DNA from: Amycolatopsis australiensis
GTDB lineage: Bacteria; Actinomycetota; Actinomycetes; Mycobacteriales; Pseudonocardiaceae
NCBI RefSeq assembly: GCF_900119165.1
Contig: NZ_FPJG01000006.1
Coordinates: 5,952,001-6,016,000, forward strand
Length of the DNA stretch: 64,000 nt
Reading direction: 5' to 3'
This document shows positions 41,971-51,269 of the stretch, one piece after another. Both the position numbers and the translations under genes were made by a program. Position 1 is the stretch's first letter; every line of letters begins with the position of its first letter. The notes beneath the pieces were generated by a model that worked only from the letters and a program-made list of their open reading frames with translations, made no database searches and was not told the DNA's origin.

Positions 41971-42902
41971 GTGGCGGGCAGGCCGAACAGCGCCAGCACG
42001 GCGGGATCGGCGAACACCACGTTGTGCGCGACCCGCCCCCCGGTGACCGTGAACACCTGCACGGTGTGCAGCCGGTACCCGCCGGTGTCGTCGCGGCAGT
42101 ACGCCACCAGCGCCGGCTGGCCGTTGGCCGCCGTACGGGTCATGCGCCAGTCCGGGCCGCGCATGGCGAACAGCCGTTCCAGGAACCGGCCGTAGCCGTC
42201 GCGGCCGCGGTACCACAGCGGCACCGGCGGCATCTCCATCACGACATCGTCGGTCAGCAGCTCGACCAGCCCGGCGATGTCGGCGCGCTCGAACGCCCGC
42301 ACATAGCGGTCCAGGACCGCTTCGACCGCCGAGTCGTCCGGCTCGGGAACCTCGTCCGCCGACAGGCCGCCGAGACCCGCGCGGGCGCGCTGCAGGGCGC
42401 TGTTGACCGCCGCGGGCGTCGTGTCCAGGAAGCCGGCCACCTCCGCCGCGCTGAACTCGAGGACGTCCCGCAGGATCAGCACCGCGCGCTGCTTCGGCGG
42501 CAGCGTCTGCATGGCCGCGAGCAGCGCCAGCCGCAGCGTGCCCCGGCGGGCCAGCCGCAGGCCGGGGTCGTCCAGGCGCGCGTCCGGGAACGGGTGCAGC
42601 CACGGGATTTCGAACGACGGCGTCAGCGGCGCCTGCGGGTCCTCGCTCGGACGGCCGAGGCCGGACGGCAGCGGGCGCCGGGCCCGGCCTTCCAGCGCCG
42701 TCAGGCACGCGTTGGTCGCGATCCGGTAGAGCCACGTGCGCACCGACGCGCGGGCCGGGTCGTAGCCCGCCCACGCCTTCCAGGCCCGGATCAGCGTCTC
42801 CTGGACCAGGTCCTCGGCCTCGTGCACCGAGCCCAGCATGCGGTAGCAGTGCACCAGCAGCTCACGCCGGTGCGGCTCGGTGCGGGCCGCGAAGTCCTGC
42901 AT
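41934..42902 (-). CDS. ECF sigma factor with SnoaL-like C-terminal domain
   Basis: A 322-residue factor with region 2 (HRRELLVHCYRMLGSVHEAEDLVQETLIRAW), region 4 (LPPKQRAVLILRDVLEFSAAEVAGFLDTTP) and a C-terminal SnoaL/NTF2-like domain (LVELLTDDVVMEMPPVPLWYRGRDGYG). It is the same class as the factor at 12643 but clearly a separate paralogue. No anti-sigma factor is adjacent; the fused domain probably controls activity. Confidence 0.9.
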   Translation of the reverse strand: MQDFAARTEPHRRELLVHCYRMLGSVHEAEDLVQETLIRAWKAWAGYDPARASVRTWLYRIATNACLTALEGRARRPLPSGLGRPSEDPQAPLTPSFEIPWLHPFPDARLDDPGLRLARRGTLRLALLAAMQTLPPKQRAVLILRDVLEFSAAEVAGFLDTTPAAVNSALQRARAGLGGLSADEVPEPDDSAVEAVLDRYVRAFERADIAGLVELLTDDVVMEMPPVPLWYRGRDGYGRFLERLFAMRGPDWRMTRTAANGQPALVAYCRDDTGGYRLHTVQVFTVTGGRVAHNVVFADPAVLALFGLPATQPATRASDGRP

Positions 42903-42984
42903 CGTTCTCCCGTTCGGCCGGAGACGGTCGACGGAATGTACCGGCGCCGCCGCCGGAATTCATCGCCGCGGGAGCGTGTCCGCG

Positions 42985-43500
42985 CTACAGGTCGCCGAAG
43001 TCCTCGGGACTCAGGTCGTCGAGCTCGGCGCGGAACTGGGCGATCTCGGCCTCGGCGTCCAGCACGTCGGCGGCCGGCCCCTCGGCCTCCTGCTCGACCT
43101 CCAGCTGCACCGACGCGACGTCGAGCACCGATTCGGCGACGGTGATCGGCGCGCCCTGGCGCAGGCCGAGCGCGACCGCGTCGCTCGGGCGGGCCGACAC
43201 GCGGGTCCCGGAGGCGAGCACCAGGTCGGCGTAGAAGATCCCGTCCCGCACGTCGGTCAGCTCCACCGCGGCGACCCCCTGGCCGAACGCCGCGAGCACG
43301 TCACCGAGCAGCTCGATCGTCCCGGGCCGCGGTAGGGCGATCTGCTCGCGCGCCCGCACGAGCGCCTCCGCCTCGCCGTACCCGATCATGATCGCGAGCC
43401 AGCGGCGCGCCCCCTCCGGCTCGCGCAGCAGCATCAGCGGTGCCTCACCGGGAACCGGAACAGCCATCCCCACGACCTCGATCGGGATCACGCCGACCAC
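42985..43500 (-). CDS. DUF151 bifunctional nuclease-like protein
   Basis: A 171-residue protein of the bifunctional-nuclease (DUF151) family: MVGVIPIEVVGMAVPVPGEAP, LAIMIGYGEAEALV, FYADLVLASGTRVSARPSDAVALGL, and an acidic UVR-like tail (AEIAQFRAELDDLSPEDF). In actinobacteria it is usually a single-copy core protein. GTG 43500 follows GGAGG closely. A SigB/SigF-type promoter lies 34 bp upstream. Confidence 0.88.
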   Translation of the reverse strand: MVGVIPIEVVGMAVPVPGEAPLMLLREPEGARRWLAIMIGYGEAEALVRAREQIALPRPGTIELLGDVLAAFGQGVAAVELTDVRDGIFYADLVLASGTRVSARPSDAVALGLRQGAPITVAESVLDVASVQLEVEQEAEGPAADVLDAEAEIAQFRAELDDLSPEDFGDL

Positions 43501-43533
43501 CGCCCCTCCGTGTAGGGAACCCTCGCGCGCGGG

Positions 43534-43558
43534 ATACCCAGAACGGCCGGGCGGCAAC
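43534..43558 (-). promoter_or_regulatory. SigB/SigF-type promoter for the DUF151 gene
   Basis: On the minus strand, GTTG (43558-43555), a 15-bp spacer, then GGGTAT (43539-43534). -10 and spacing are perfect; the -35 has G and T at the first two positions but ends in G, so it is a slightly weaker match. Confidence 0.4.
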
Positions 43559-43669
43559 CGGGTTTCGCACGTGGGTTTTCCAGGGGTTTCCCCGGTGGCG
43601 GCTCTCCGTTGCTGCGGAGATCGCCGCGACGCCTTGCCGGGCGCGTCGCGGCGCTGTCACCGTCGGGGG

Positions 43670-44143
43670 GTGGAGCCGACGATTTCGCGCAGCATCGACG
43701 TCCCCGCCGAGCCGGCGACCGTGTGGGCGTGGGTCACCGACCTGCCGCGGATGGGCGAGCTGAGCCCGGAGAACGTCGGCGGCCGCTGGCTGGACGGCAC
43801 CGGCCCGGCACTGGGGGCGCGGTTCCGCGGCCGCAACCGCAACGGCGAGCTGAGCTGGTGGACGCGGGTGCGCGTGGTGGGGTTCGAGCCGCCGCACCGG
43901 TTCGCCTTCGACGTGCGGACGCCGTTCGGGTCACGGGTCTCGCGGTGGGAGTACGTGCTGGTGCCGAGCGCGGCCGGCTGCCGGGTCACCGAGAACTGGT
44001 ACCGGATCGGGAGCTGGGTCGTGCGGAAGTTCATGGGCCCGCGCGTGACCGGCCGCGCCGACCGGCCCGGCTACAACGTCCGGTCGATCGAGCACACCCT
44101 CGCCGCGTTGAAGGCCCGGGCCGAGGAGCAGGCCGCGGCGTGA
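43670..44143 (+). CDS. SRPBCC-family protein
   Basis: A 157-residue START/Bet v1-like domain protein: ISRSIDVPAEPATVWAWVTDL, GRWLDGTGPALGARFRGRN, VVGFEPPHRFAFDV, WEYVLVPSAAGCRVTENW. Such folds bind hydrophobic ligands or act as polyketide cyclases; no partner is evident. GTG 43670 sits directly after a G-rich ribosome-site region. It is 75 bp upstream of an MFS exporter on the same strand. Confidence 0.85.
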   Translation: MEPTISRSIDVPAEPATVWAWVTDLPRMGELSPENVGGRWLDGTGPALGARFRGRNRNGELSWWTRVRVVGFEPPHRFAFDVRTPFGSRVSRWEYVLVPSAAGCRVTENWYRIGSWVVRKFMGPRVTGRADRPGYNVRSIEHTLAALKARAEEQAAA

Positions 44144-44188
44144 CCGCTCCCACCACGTCAGTCTCTTATTGAAACCCGCGTTCTCCAG

Positions 44189-44211
44189 CTAGGTTGTGTT
44201 TTCGAACCTAG
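44189..44211. promoter_or_regulatory. Inverted repeat before the DHA2 exporter
   Basis: Perfect 7-bp arms CTAGGTT (44189-44195) and AACCTAG (44205-44211), 9-bp spacer, directly ahead of the AGGAGG ribosome site. A TTGAAA at 44169 could be the -35. It is probably the operator of a regulator encoded elsewhere. Confidence 0.55.
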
Positions 44212-44218
44212 GAGGACC

Positions 44219-45625
44219 ATGACCGGCGCCACTCCCAAGCCCGGCCTCGTGCTGCTGGTCGTCTCGACGGCCGCGTTCCTGGCCGGCCTGGACACCTTCA
44301 TCGTCACGATCGCCTTCCCCGGCATCCGGGCGGCGTTTCCCGGCGACGACCTCGCCACGCTGTCGTGGGTGCTCAACGGCTACACGGTGCTGTTCGCCGC
44401 CTGCCTCGCACCGGCCGGGCGGCTGGCCGACCGGTACGGCCGCAAGCGGCTGTTCCTGCTCGGCGTCGCGGTGTTCACCCTCGCGTCGGCCGCGTGCGCG
44501 GCCGCGCCGTCGATCCCGCTGCTGATCGCGTTCCGCGCGGTGCAGGCCATCGGAGCCGCGCTGGTCATGCCGACGTCGCTGGCGCTGCTGCTGACGGCGT
44601 TCCCGGCCCGCCGGCGGCCGATGGCGGTCGGCGTGTGGGCGTCGGTCGGCGCGGCGGCCGCGGCGCTCGGCCCGCCGGTCGGCGGCCTGCTGGTCGAGGC
44701 GTCCTGGCGCTGGGTGTTCCTGGTGAACCTGCCGATCTGCGCGGTCACGCTGCTGGCCGGCCCGCGGGTCCTGCCGGAGTCGCGGGACACGTCGACGGGC
44801 GTGCCGGACCTGCTCGGGGCGGCCGGGCTGCTGGCCGGCGTGGGCGCGCTGGCCTACGCGCTGGTCGAGGCGCCCGAGCACGGCTGGGACGCCGCCGACG
44901 TCCTGGTGGCCTTCGCGGTCGCGGCGGTGGCGCTGGCCTGGGTGCCGCTGCGCTCGGCACGGCACGCGGTGCCGGTGCTGGACCTGCCCGCGCTGCGCGT
45001 CCCGACGCTGTGGCTGGCGTGCGTGACGACCGGCGTGTTCGCGGCCGGGTTCGCCGCGATGCTCTTCGGCAATGTGCTGTTCCTGACCTCGGTCTGGCAC
45101 GACTCGATCCTCGTGGCCGGCCTGTCGCTGGCGCCGGGCCCGCTGATGGTGGTGCCGGTGTCGGTGCTCGGCGGCCGGTTCGTGCACCGCCACGGCCCGG
45201 GCCCGGTGGTCGCGCTCGGCGGCGTGTCGTTCGGGGCGGGCGTGCTGATCTGGCTGCTGCGCATGGACTCGGTGCGCGACTACGCCGGGTCGATGCTGCC
45301 CGGCCAGCTGCTGACCGGCATCGGGGTGGGGCTGATCCTGCCGAGCCTGTCGGGCGTGGTGGGCACGGTCCTGCCGCCGTCACGCTGGGGCGCGGGCTCG
45401 TCGATGGTGAACACGACCCGGCAGATCGGCACGGTGCTCGGGACGGCCGTGCTGGTGGCGATCTTCGCCGGCGCGCCCGGCCTGACCGGCTTCCGCCACG
45501 GCTGGCTCCTGGTCCTGGCGGCGGCGTTGGCGACCGGCGTGGGCGGCGTGCTCATCGCGGCACGACGGCGAAGGGACCACCACCCGGATCAGCCGGCCGC
45601 GGTCGTGAGCGTGAAACCGGGTTAG
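44219..45625 (+). CDS. MFS drug exporter, DHA2 (EmrB/QacA) type
   Basis: A 468-residue membrane protein with 14 likely helices. The family N-terminus AFLAGLDTFIVTIAFPGIRAAF is followed by the motif A-like LADRYGRKRLFLLG and VQAIGAALVMPTSLALL. It is expected to export drugs or self-made natural products with proton exchange. It has a strong AGGAGG 5 nt before ATG 44219 and an inverted repeat overlapping the leader, so it is likely inducible. Confidence 0.92.
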   Translation: MTGATPKPGLVLLVVSTAAFLAGLDTFIVTIAFPGIRAAFPGDDLATLSWVLNGYTVLFAACLAPAGRLADRYGRKRLFLLGVAVFTLASAACAAAPSIPLLIAFRAVQAIGAALVMPTSLALLLTAFPARRRPMAVGVWASVGAAAAALGPPVGGLLVEASWRWVFLVNLPICAVTLLAGPRVLPESRDTSTGVPDLLGAAGLLAGVGALAYALVEAPEHGWDAADVLVAFAVAAVALAWVPLRSARHAVPVLDLPALRVPTLWLACVTTGVFAAGFAAMLFGNVLFLTSVWHDSILVAGLSLAPGPLMVVPVSVLGGRFVHRHGPGPVVALGGVSFGAGVLIWLLRMDSVRDYAGSMLPGQLLTGIGVGLILPSLSGVVGTVLPPSRWGAGSSMVNTTRQIGTVLGTAVLVAIFAGAPGLTGFRHGWLLVLAAALATGVGGVLIAARRRRDHHPDQPAAVVSVKPG

Positions 45626-45640
45626 CACACTGTTTCTCAC

Positions 45641-47053
45641 TCACGACCGCCAGGCCCGGTCGAGAGCCGCGAGGCCGTCGCCGATCCGCTCCACCGGGAT
45701 CGAGCCGTAGCCGAGGACCAGCCCCGGCGCCGGAAATCCGCCGCAGAGATCGGAAAGCGCCTGCACCACCACGCCGTTGCGCGCGGCCCGGGCGGCCACC
45801 GCCTCCAGGTCGGTGCCGTCCTCGCCGAAGGCGCACAGGTGCAGGCCCGCGGCCGACGGGATCCGGCGCAGGCGCCCGGCGAAGAGTTCATCCACAGTAG
45901 ACACGAGACGTTCGTGGCGCTCGGCGTACACCTTCGTCGCGCGGCGGATGTGGCGGGCGAAGAGCCCTTCGTCGACGAACCGGGCCAGCGCGGCCTGCGC
46001 GGGCAGGTCGCCGTGCCAGTCGGTGAGCCGGCGGGCGTGGCGCAGGGCGTCCCGCAACGACGCCGGCGCGACCAGGAAACCCAGGCGCAGCATGGGAAGC
46101 AGCGTCTTCGAGAACGAGCCGACGTACGCCACGCGCCCCGCCCGGTCCAGGCTCTGCAACGGCTCCAGCGGCCGGTCGGAGAAGCGGAACTCGCTGTCGT
46201 AGTCGTCCTCGACGATCACCGCGTCCGCGCGCTCGGCCCACGCCAGCAACGCCGTGCGGCGGGGCAGGGACATCGGCGTCCCCAGCGGGAACTGGTGCGA
46301 CGGCGTGACGTACACCAGCTTCGTCCGCGCGGGCAACGCGGCGACGTCCAGGCCCTCGCCGTCGACCGGCACCCCGGCGATTTCGGCGCCGTGGGAAGCG
46401 AAGAGCAGCTTCGCCTGCCGGTAGCCCGGCTCCTCGACGGCGACGCGGTCGCCCGGCGAGAGCAGCACGCGGCACAGCAGGTCGAGGGCCTGCTGGGCGC
46501 CCTGGGTGACGAGCACGTCGTCCGCGCCGGCGCGCACCGAACGCGAGACGCCGACGTGCCGGGCGATCGCCGCGCGCAGGCCCGCGTGTCCGGCAGGGTC
46601 GCCGTAGTGCGCGAACCCGGCGGCGTCCCGCAGTTCCCGCGCGAGCAGCCGCCGCCACGTCTCGAGGGGGAACAAGGCGGCGTCGGGGATGCCGACGCGG
46701 AAGTCGTACACCGGCGCTTGCGCGGCCGCCGCGTCCGGCGGCGGCAGCGACCGCCAGATCGCCTTCGGCCGTGGCCCGTGCCCGGACGGCGCGCGGCGGG
46801 GTTTCGTCGCCGGGAGGGACGTGCTGACGTAGGTTCCCGCGCCGACCCGGCCGGTGAGGAAGCCGTCGGCCGTCAGCCGGTCGTAGGCCACCGCGACGGT
46901 GTTGCGCGAGACGGCCAGCCGTCGCGCCAGCTCCCGCGTCGGCGGCAACCGCTCCCCGGCCCGCAGCCTGCCGTCCAGCACGGCGTCGCGCAGCTGGCGG
47001 TAGATCCGGACGGACAGGTCACCGCGTCCGGCCAGGCTGACGTGGAAGTCCAT
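45641..47053 (-). CDS. MocR/PdxR-type GntR regulator with aminotransferase domain
   Basis: A 470-residue fusion. Residues 1-80 are a GntR winged helix (RIYRQLRDAVLDGRLRAGERLPPTRELARRLAVSRNTV) and about 115-470 a fold-I aminotransferase domain with PLP-Lys in GSFSKTLLPMLRLG and VEDDYDSEFRF. Some members (PdxR) control vitamin B6 synthesis; others control neighbouring genes. Here it is divergent from an MFS exporter, with strong repeats in the gap, so the exporter is the likely target. Confidence 0.92.
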   Translation of the reverse strand: MDFHVSLAGRGDLSVRIYRQLRDAVLDGRLRAGERLPPTRELARRLAVSRNTVAVAYDRLTADGFLTGRVGAGTYVSTSLPATKPRRAPSGHGPRPKAIWRSLPPPDAAAAQAPVYDFRVGIPDAALFPLETWRRLLARELRDAAGFAHYGDPAGHAGLRAAIARHVGVSRSVRAGADDVLVTQGAQQALDLLCRVLLSPGDRVAVEEPGYRQAKLLFASHGAEIAGVPVDGEGLDVAALPARTKLVYVTPSHQFPLGTPMSLPRRTALLAWAERADAVIVEDDYDSEFRFSDRPLEPLQSLDRAGRVAYVGSFSKTLLPMLRLGFLVAPASLRDALRHARRLTDWHGDLPAQAALARFVDEGLFARHIRRATKVYAERHERLVSTVDELFAGRLRRIPSAAGLHLCAFGEDGTDLEAVAARAARNGVVVQALSDLCGGFPAPGLVLGYGSIPVERIGDGLAALDRAWRS

Positions 47054-47066
47054 CCGGCGAGCCTAC

Positions 47067-47112
47067 ATTGGCCCAATTCGAATCGGGAGAATTGGATCTG
47101 GGATCGGGCCAA
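47067..47112. promoter_or_regulatory. MocR binding region
   Basis: CCAATTC (47073-47079) and GAATTGG (47089-47095) form perfect arms. An outer pair, TTGGCCC (47069-47075) and GGGCCAA (47106-47112), encloses it. ATTGG also occurs as a direct repeat 24 bp apart (47067 and 47091), a spacing style used by MocR proteins. Confidence 0.6.
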
Positions 47113-47133
47113 GTCCCGCCTTACCGTGAGCGT

Positions 47134-48351
47134 ATGACGCTGCTTCTGGACCGCCCCGCACCCGCGCGCCCCGGCCGCCTGCTGGCGGCCGCCCAGCTGG
47201 CCGGCTCACTCGGCGACGGCGCGTTCCTGACCTGCTCGGTGCTGTTCTTCACCCGGATCGCCGGCCTGACGCCGGCGCAGGTCGGGCTCGGCCTGACCCT
47301 GGGCTGGGCGGTGGGCTCGGTGGCGGGCGTGCCGCTGGGCCACCTCGCCGACCGGCACGGCGCCCGGGGATCGGCGGTGCTGCTGGCGCTGGCCACCGGC
47401 GCGTCGATCCTGGCGTTCCTGTTCGTCCGCACGCCGGTGCCGTTCGTCGTCGCCGCGTGCGTCTACGGCAGCTGCCAGACGGGCCTGGCCGCCGTCCGGC
47501 AGGCATTGCTGGCGGCGCTGGCGGACCCGCGGCACCGGACGCGCATCCGGGCGCACCTGCAGTCGGCGGGCAACGCGGGACTCGCGGTCGGTGCCGGGCT
47601 GGGCGGGCTGGCCCTCTCGGCCGACACGGCCTCGGCGTACCTGACGGTCTTCGTGTTCGACGCCGCGGGTTTCGCGGTGACGGCGGTGCTGCTGAGCCGC
47701 CTTCCGGTGGTCCCGCGATCGGCGTCGCCGCGCACGGGCGAGCCGAAGCTGGCGGTCCTGCGCGACCGGCCGTACGCGCTGGTGACGCTGCTCAACGCGA
47801 TCCTGTTGCTGCGCATGCCGCTGCTCAGTGTCGCCATCCCGCTGTGGATCGCCGAACGCACGGCCGCGCCCGGGTGGACCGTGTCGGCGTTGTTCGTGCT
47901 GAACACGGTCGTGGTGGTGCTGCTGCAGGTCCGCGTGGCGGGACGGCTGGCGAGCATCGGCGCGGCGGCCCGCATGGTCCGGCACTCGGGCGTGCTGCTG
48001 CTGGCGTCGTGCGTGGCGTTCGCGTTGTCGGCGTCGGGAACGTCACCGTGGACCGCGTTCACGGTGCTGGTGGCGGGCGCGCTGGTGCAGGTGCTGGGCG
48101 AGATGCTGCAGTCGGCCGGCACGTGGGAGATCGGCTTCGCCCTCGCCCCGGCCGCGAAGCAGGGGCAGTACCAGGGTTTCTTCGGCACGGGGGTGTCGGT
48201 GGCCCGGGCGGTGGGCCCGGCGCTGCTGAGCACGACGGTGATCGGCTGGGGCACCCCGGGCTGGCTGCTGCTGGGCGCGCTGTTCCTGACGGCGGGGTAC
48301 GCGATGGGCCCGGCGGTCCGCTGGGCACAGGCGACGGCCGGGACCCCCTGA
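47134..48351 (+). CDS. MFS transporter
   Basis: A 405-residue protein with about 12 membrane helices: AAQLAGSLGDGAFLTCSVLFF, motif A-like LGHLADRHGARGSAVLL, GMVPVA-like mid-region absent, and LHS-like C-terminal half (FFGTGVSVARAVGPALLSTTV). The substrate is unknown. ATG 47134 is used; upstream in-frame sequence is operator DNA. It is likely activated or repressed by the divergent MocR protein. Confidence 0.9.
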   Translation: MTLLLDRPAPARPGRLLAAAQLAGSLGDGAFLTCSVLFFTRIAGLTPAQVGLGLTLGWAVGSVAGVPLGHLADRHGARGSAVLLALATGASILAFLFVRTPVPFVVAACVYGSCQTGLAAVRQALLAALADPRHRTRIRAHLQSAGNAGLAVGAGLGGLALSADTASAYLTVFVFDAAGFAVTAVLLSRLPVVPRSASPRTGEPKLAVLRDRPYALVTLLNAILLLRMPLLSVAIPLWIAERTAAPGWTVSALFVLNTVVVVLLQVRVAGRLASIGAAARMVRHSGVLLLASCVAFALSASGTSPWTAFTVLVAGALVQVLGEMLQSAGTWEIGFALAPAAKQGQYQGFFGTGVSVARAVGPALLSTTVIGWGTPGWLLLGALFLTAGYAMGPAVRWAQATAGTP

Positions 48352-48449
48352 GCCGCGCCGAGGAACGGCCGGTCAGGCCTTCAGGTCCCCCTGCTGCGCC
48401 GTCTTCCGGCGGCCCCGGGGTGTGTCCGACGCACCGAAGTGCTGGTCCG

Positions 48450-49259
48450 TCACTCGCTCTGCCGGGCAGCCGGAGCCTGGTGCAGCGACAGGTCGGCGCC
48501 CGCGGCGGAGTCCTGGGCCCAGGCTCCGGACTCCGCCGTCCACGTCTGGCCGGCGAAGCTCACCTTGTCCACGCCCAGCGCTTCGGCCCGGCCGACCAGC
48601 CAGCTCGCGTACGTCCAGCCCTCCCCCGCCGGGTGCGCGCCGCTCAACCGGGCCGTGCCCAGTTCGCCGGTCGCCGCCGCGGCCACGTCCGCCGGCGCCG
48701 CCAGCGTCAGGTTCCGGCAGGTCAGCGCGGCCGGGACCTGGCCGGTGAACGCGGCGGCCAGCGCGCGGGACTGCGGCTCCCACTGCGCGTACGCACCCGG
48801 GACGCCGGAGCGCTGGATCGCCTGGGCCGCCTCGGTGATCGGCATCGCCTCCCAGCCCGGCAGCTTGTCCAGCTTCTCGTAGAACGCCGTCGCCGCGTAG
48901 ACCGGGTCACGCAGCTGGGCCACCGTGCCCCAGCCCTGGCTGGGCCGCTGCTGGAACAGTCCCACCGAGTCGCGGTCGCCGCCCTCGAGGTTGCGCAGCT
49001 TCGACTCCTGCAGCGCCGTGGCCAGCGCGACCGTGGCCGCGTGCGGCGGCAGGCCCAGCTTCGTCCCGACGGCCGCGATCGTCGCCGCGTTGTTCGCCTG
49101 CTCGGGCGTGAACGTGTACGCGCCCTGCCCCGGCAGCGCCACCGTGCAGCCCGGCGTCCGGACCGGGCTGCGCGTCAGCACGACCGCCACGACGATCCCC
49201 GCGGTCAGCACGACGACCGCCCCCAGGAAGAGCGCCACCTTCAGGCCACAACCCCGCAC
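48450..49259 (-). CDS. Membrane-anchored lysozyme-like/transglycosylase-fold protein
   Basis: A 269-residue protein with one N-terminal membrane helix (VALFLGAVVVLTAGIVVAVVL), then an exported domain carrying NNAATIAAVGTKLGLPPHAATVALATALQESKLRN and GGDRDSVGLFQQRPSQGWG, the pattern of actinobacterial cell-wall hydrolase-like proteins. The Glu of the LQESK segment is the likely catalytic residue. GTG 49259 is the start. Function in peptidoglycan turnover is inferred from the motif set. Confidence 0.8.
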   Translation of the reverse strand: MRGCGLKVALFLGAVVVLTAGIVVAVVLTRSPVRTPGCTVALPGQGAYTFTPEQANNAATIAAVGTKLGLPPHAATVALATALQESKLRNLEGGDRDSVGLFQQRPSQGWGTVAQLRDPVYAATAFYEKLDKLPGWEAMPITEAAQAIQRSGVPGAYAQWEPQSRALAAAFTGQVPAALTCRNLTLAAPADVAAAATGELGTARLSGAHPAGEGWTYASWLVGRAEALGVDKVSFAGQTWTAESGAWAQDSAAGADLSLHQAPAARQSE

Positions 49260-49325
49260 CCTGCCTCGCCTTCACCCGTTCGCCCCAGTCTGCCAAAGAC
49301 AGGACGCCGCGGGCCGGGCGCGGGT

Positions 49326-50843
49326 TCAGTGGCCGGTGCCGAGGAAGATCGGGTTCGACATCGCGACCATGGCGTTCGGCTGGGTCGTGTTCGGGCCGCC
49401 GGACGGGCGGCGGACCTCGACCCGCACCCAGCGCGAGTAACGCGGGTACGTCGTCCACGTCACCGTGGCCGCGCCCGAGTCGCCGACGGTCTCGGTGTGT
49501 TCCGGGCCGAGCTGGTCGAGGAACGTCACCGTCGTCCCCGGAACCCCGCCGACGACCGCCTTCACCGTCACGGGCGTTCCGGTGCCCAGTGGCAGCCGTT
49601 CGCCGATGCCTGCCGTGCGGCCGCCGCCGGAGGCGGTGAAGTCGAGCTGGACGGCCGCCGACTCGGCCAGCCACGACCGGCCGGCCTTCAGCCCGGCCAG
49701 CAGCTCCTGTCGGCGCAGCCGGTCGGCCAGCACGACGGTGTGCGGGAGCGCGACCCGCTGGTCCGGGTTGTGCGCGTCGGAGTCGCCGATCGCCGGGATG
49801 AACCGGCCGCCGCGCAGCAGGCCGTCCCAGTGGATGACGCTCGCCTCGTCGTCCTGGGTCCACGGGCCGTTCCACACCTCGACGAGATCGGCCAGCTCGT
49901 AGGCGAACTCGTAGGTGCAGCCGAAGCAGCCGGCGAACGGGTGCGCGGCGGTGACCAGGCCGCCCGCGCGGTGCACCTGGTCGGTGAAGCGGCGGAAGTC
50001 CTGCGGGTCGCCCGCGCGGTAGCGCCAGTCGATCCACGTGCCGGCGGGCAGGCCGATGGCCGGCCAGTGCCCGGACCGCGTCGTCACCTCTTCGCCGTTG
50101 AGGATCAGCAGGTCGTCGGTGGCGTACCGGCCCCACACCAGCTGGGAGCTGGACGTGTTGTGGTCGGTGGAGACGATGAAGTCCAGCCCGGCGGCGCGCG
50201 CGTCGGCGACCAGCTGCTCCGGCGTGCGGCGGCCGTCGGAGTGGACGGTGTGCAGGTGGCCGTCGCCGCGGTACCAGGCGCGGCCCCGGTCGCGCGCCGG
50301 GGCGGACTCCGGGGCCGGGTCCGGGACGAACGGAGTGCCGTCCGGGCCGAAGGTGAGCGTGATGTCGACCTTGTAGTCGAGCCCCTGCGGCGCGACGGTG
50401 TAGGGGCCGAGGATGACGTGCCACCGGCCGGGCGTGATCGGGCCGGCCAGGTAGCCCGGCGTCGCTTCGGAGGCGTTGATCGAGAACCGGTCCCGGAAGC
50501 CGCCCGACCAGCCGCGGAAGCCGCGGGCGTTGCCCAGTTCGTGGCCTTCCGGCCCGAACACGCCGATGTCGCAGGCGTTGCCGCGGGTGCCGGCGGGCAC
50601 CGGCGGTTTGGCGTAGGAGTAGACGACGTCGATCTGCCGGACCCCGCGCGGGACGTCGACCGGCAGGTAGTACCAGTCCGGGACGTCCGGCTTCAGCGTG
50701 CCGGTGACGGTTTTGGTCTGCGTGCCCGTGCCGCCCGGCTGGGCGGCGAACGCCACGCCGGGCAGCATCCCCATCGCCGCGCCGGCCGCGGCCACGCCGC
50801 CCGCGCGCAGCAGCGTGCGCCGGCTGAAGTCCCCAGAACTCAT
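49326..50843 (-). CDS. Tat-exported CehA/McbA-type PHP metallohydrolase
   Basis: A 505-residue exported enzyme. The N-terminus is a Tat signal (SRRTLLRAGGVAAAGAAMGMLPGVAFA). After a beta-sandwich-like part (to about 190), a PHP domain shows the metal ligands GDGHLHTVHSDG, STDHNTSSS, LNGEEVTT, TAAHPF and IGDSDAHNP. Relatives hydrolyse carbamates such as carbaryl or phosphoesters; the substrate here is open. It is single, with no catabolic partner genes adjacent. Confidence 0.88.
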   Translation of the reverse strand: MSSGDFSRRTLLRAGGVAAAGAAMGMLPGVAFAAQPGGTGTQTKTVTGTLKPDVPDWYYLPVDVPRGVRQIDVVYSYAKPPVPAGTRGNACDIGVFGPEGHELGNARGFRGWSGGFRDRFSINASEATPGYLAGPITPGRWHVILGPYTVAPQGLDYKVDITLTFGPDGTPFVPDPAPESAPARDRGRAWYRGDGHLHTVHSDGRRTPEQLVADARAAGLDFIVSTDHNTSSSQLVWGRYATDDLLILNGEEVTTRSGHWPAIGLPAGTWIDWRYRAGDPQDFRRFTDQVHRAGGLVTAAHPFAGCFGCTYEFAYELADLVEVWNGPWTQDDEASVIHWDGLLRGGRFIPAIGDSDAHNPDQRVALPHTVVLADRLRRQELLAGLKAGRSWLAESAAVQLDFTASGGGRTAGIGERLPLGTGTPVTVKAVVGGVPGTTVTFLDQLGPEHTETVGDSGAATVTWTTYPRYSRWVRVEVRRPSGGPNTTQPNAMVAMSNPIFLGTGH

Positions 50844-50942
50844 GCGTACCTCCGCATCGAAAGACGCCCCGACGCTAAGTGAGGAACGCGAACGCGGACA
50901 AGAACCGCCGGTGAACTTTCGGCGCGCGGCCGCCGGTGCCGG

Positions 50943-51269
50943 TCAGGACCTGACGCGGCGGGCGAGGATCCCGGCGAGCGCGACGACGGTGACGGCGGCG
51001 GCCAGCCCGAGCCGCGTCACGTCGACCGCGGGCACCCACGTCACGCCGCCGTCGCGGACGACGAACGCCCCCGCGGGCCGGGCGAACACCCCGAAGCCGG
51101 CGCCTTCGCGCACCGGCAGCGCTTCGGTGTCGCCCGCGCCGCCGCCTCCGCCGCCGAACACCGTGGCGGCCGGGATCACGACCGCGCCGTCGCGTTCCAC
51201 CGGCTCCCCGTAGACCAGTTTCGCGGAGAACAGATCCCGCGCCGTCGCCGCCAGCTGCCCGAGTTTCAT
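50943..51269 (-). CDS. GerW/YtfJ-like protein
   Basis: A 108-residue protein starting MKLGQLAATARDLFSAKLVYGEPVERDG, then FGGGGGGAGDTEALPVREGAGFGVFARP and a C-terminal membrane helix (LAAAVTVVALAGILARRV). The Gly run and following motif match GerW/YtfJ family proteins. Non-spore-formers carry them too, with unknown role. Confidence 0.78.
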   Translation of the reverse strand: MKLGQLAATARDLFSAKLVYGEPVERDGAVVIPAATVFGGGGGGAGDTEALPVREGAGFGVFARPAGAFVVRDGGVTWVPAVDVTRLGLAAAVTVVALAGILARRVRS

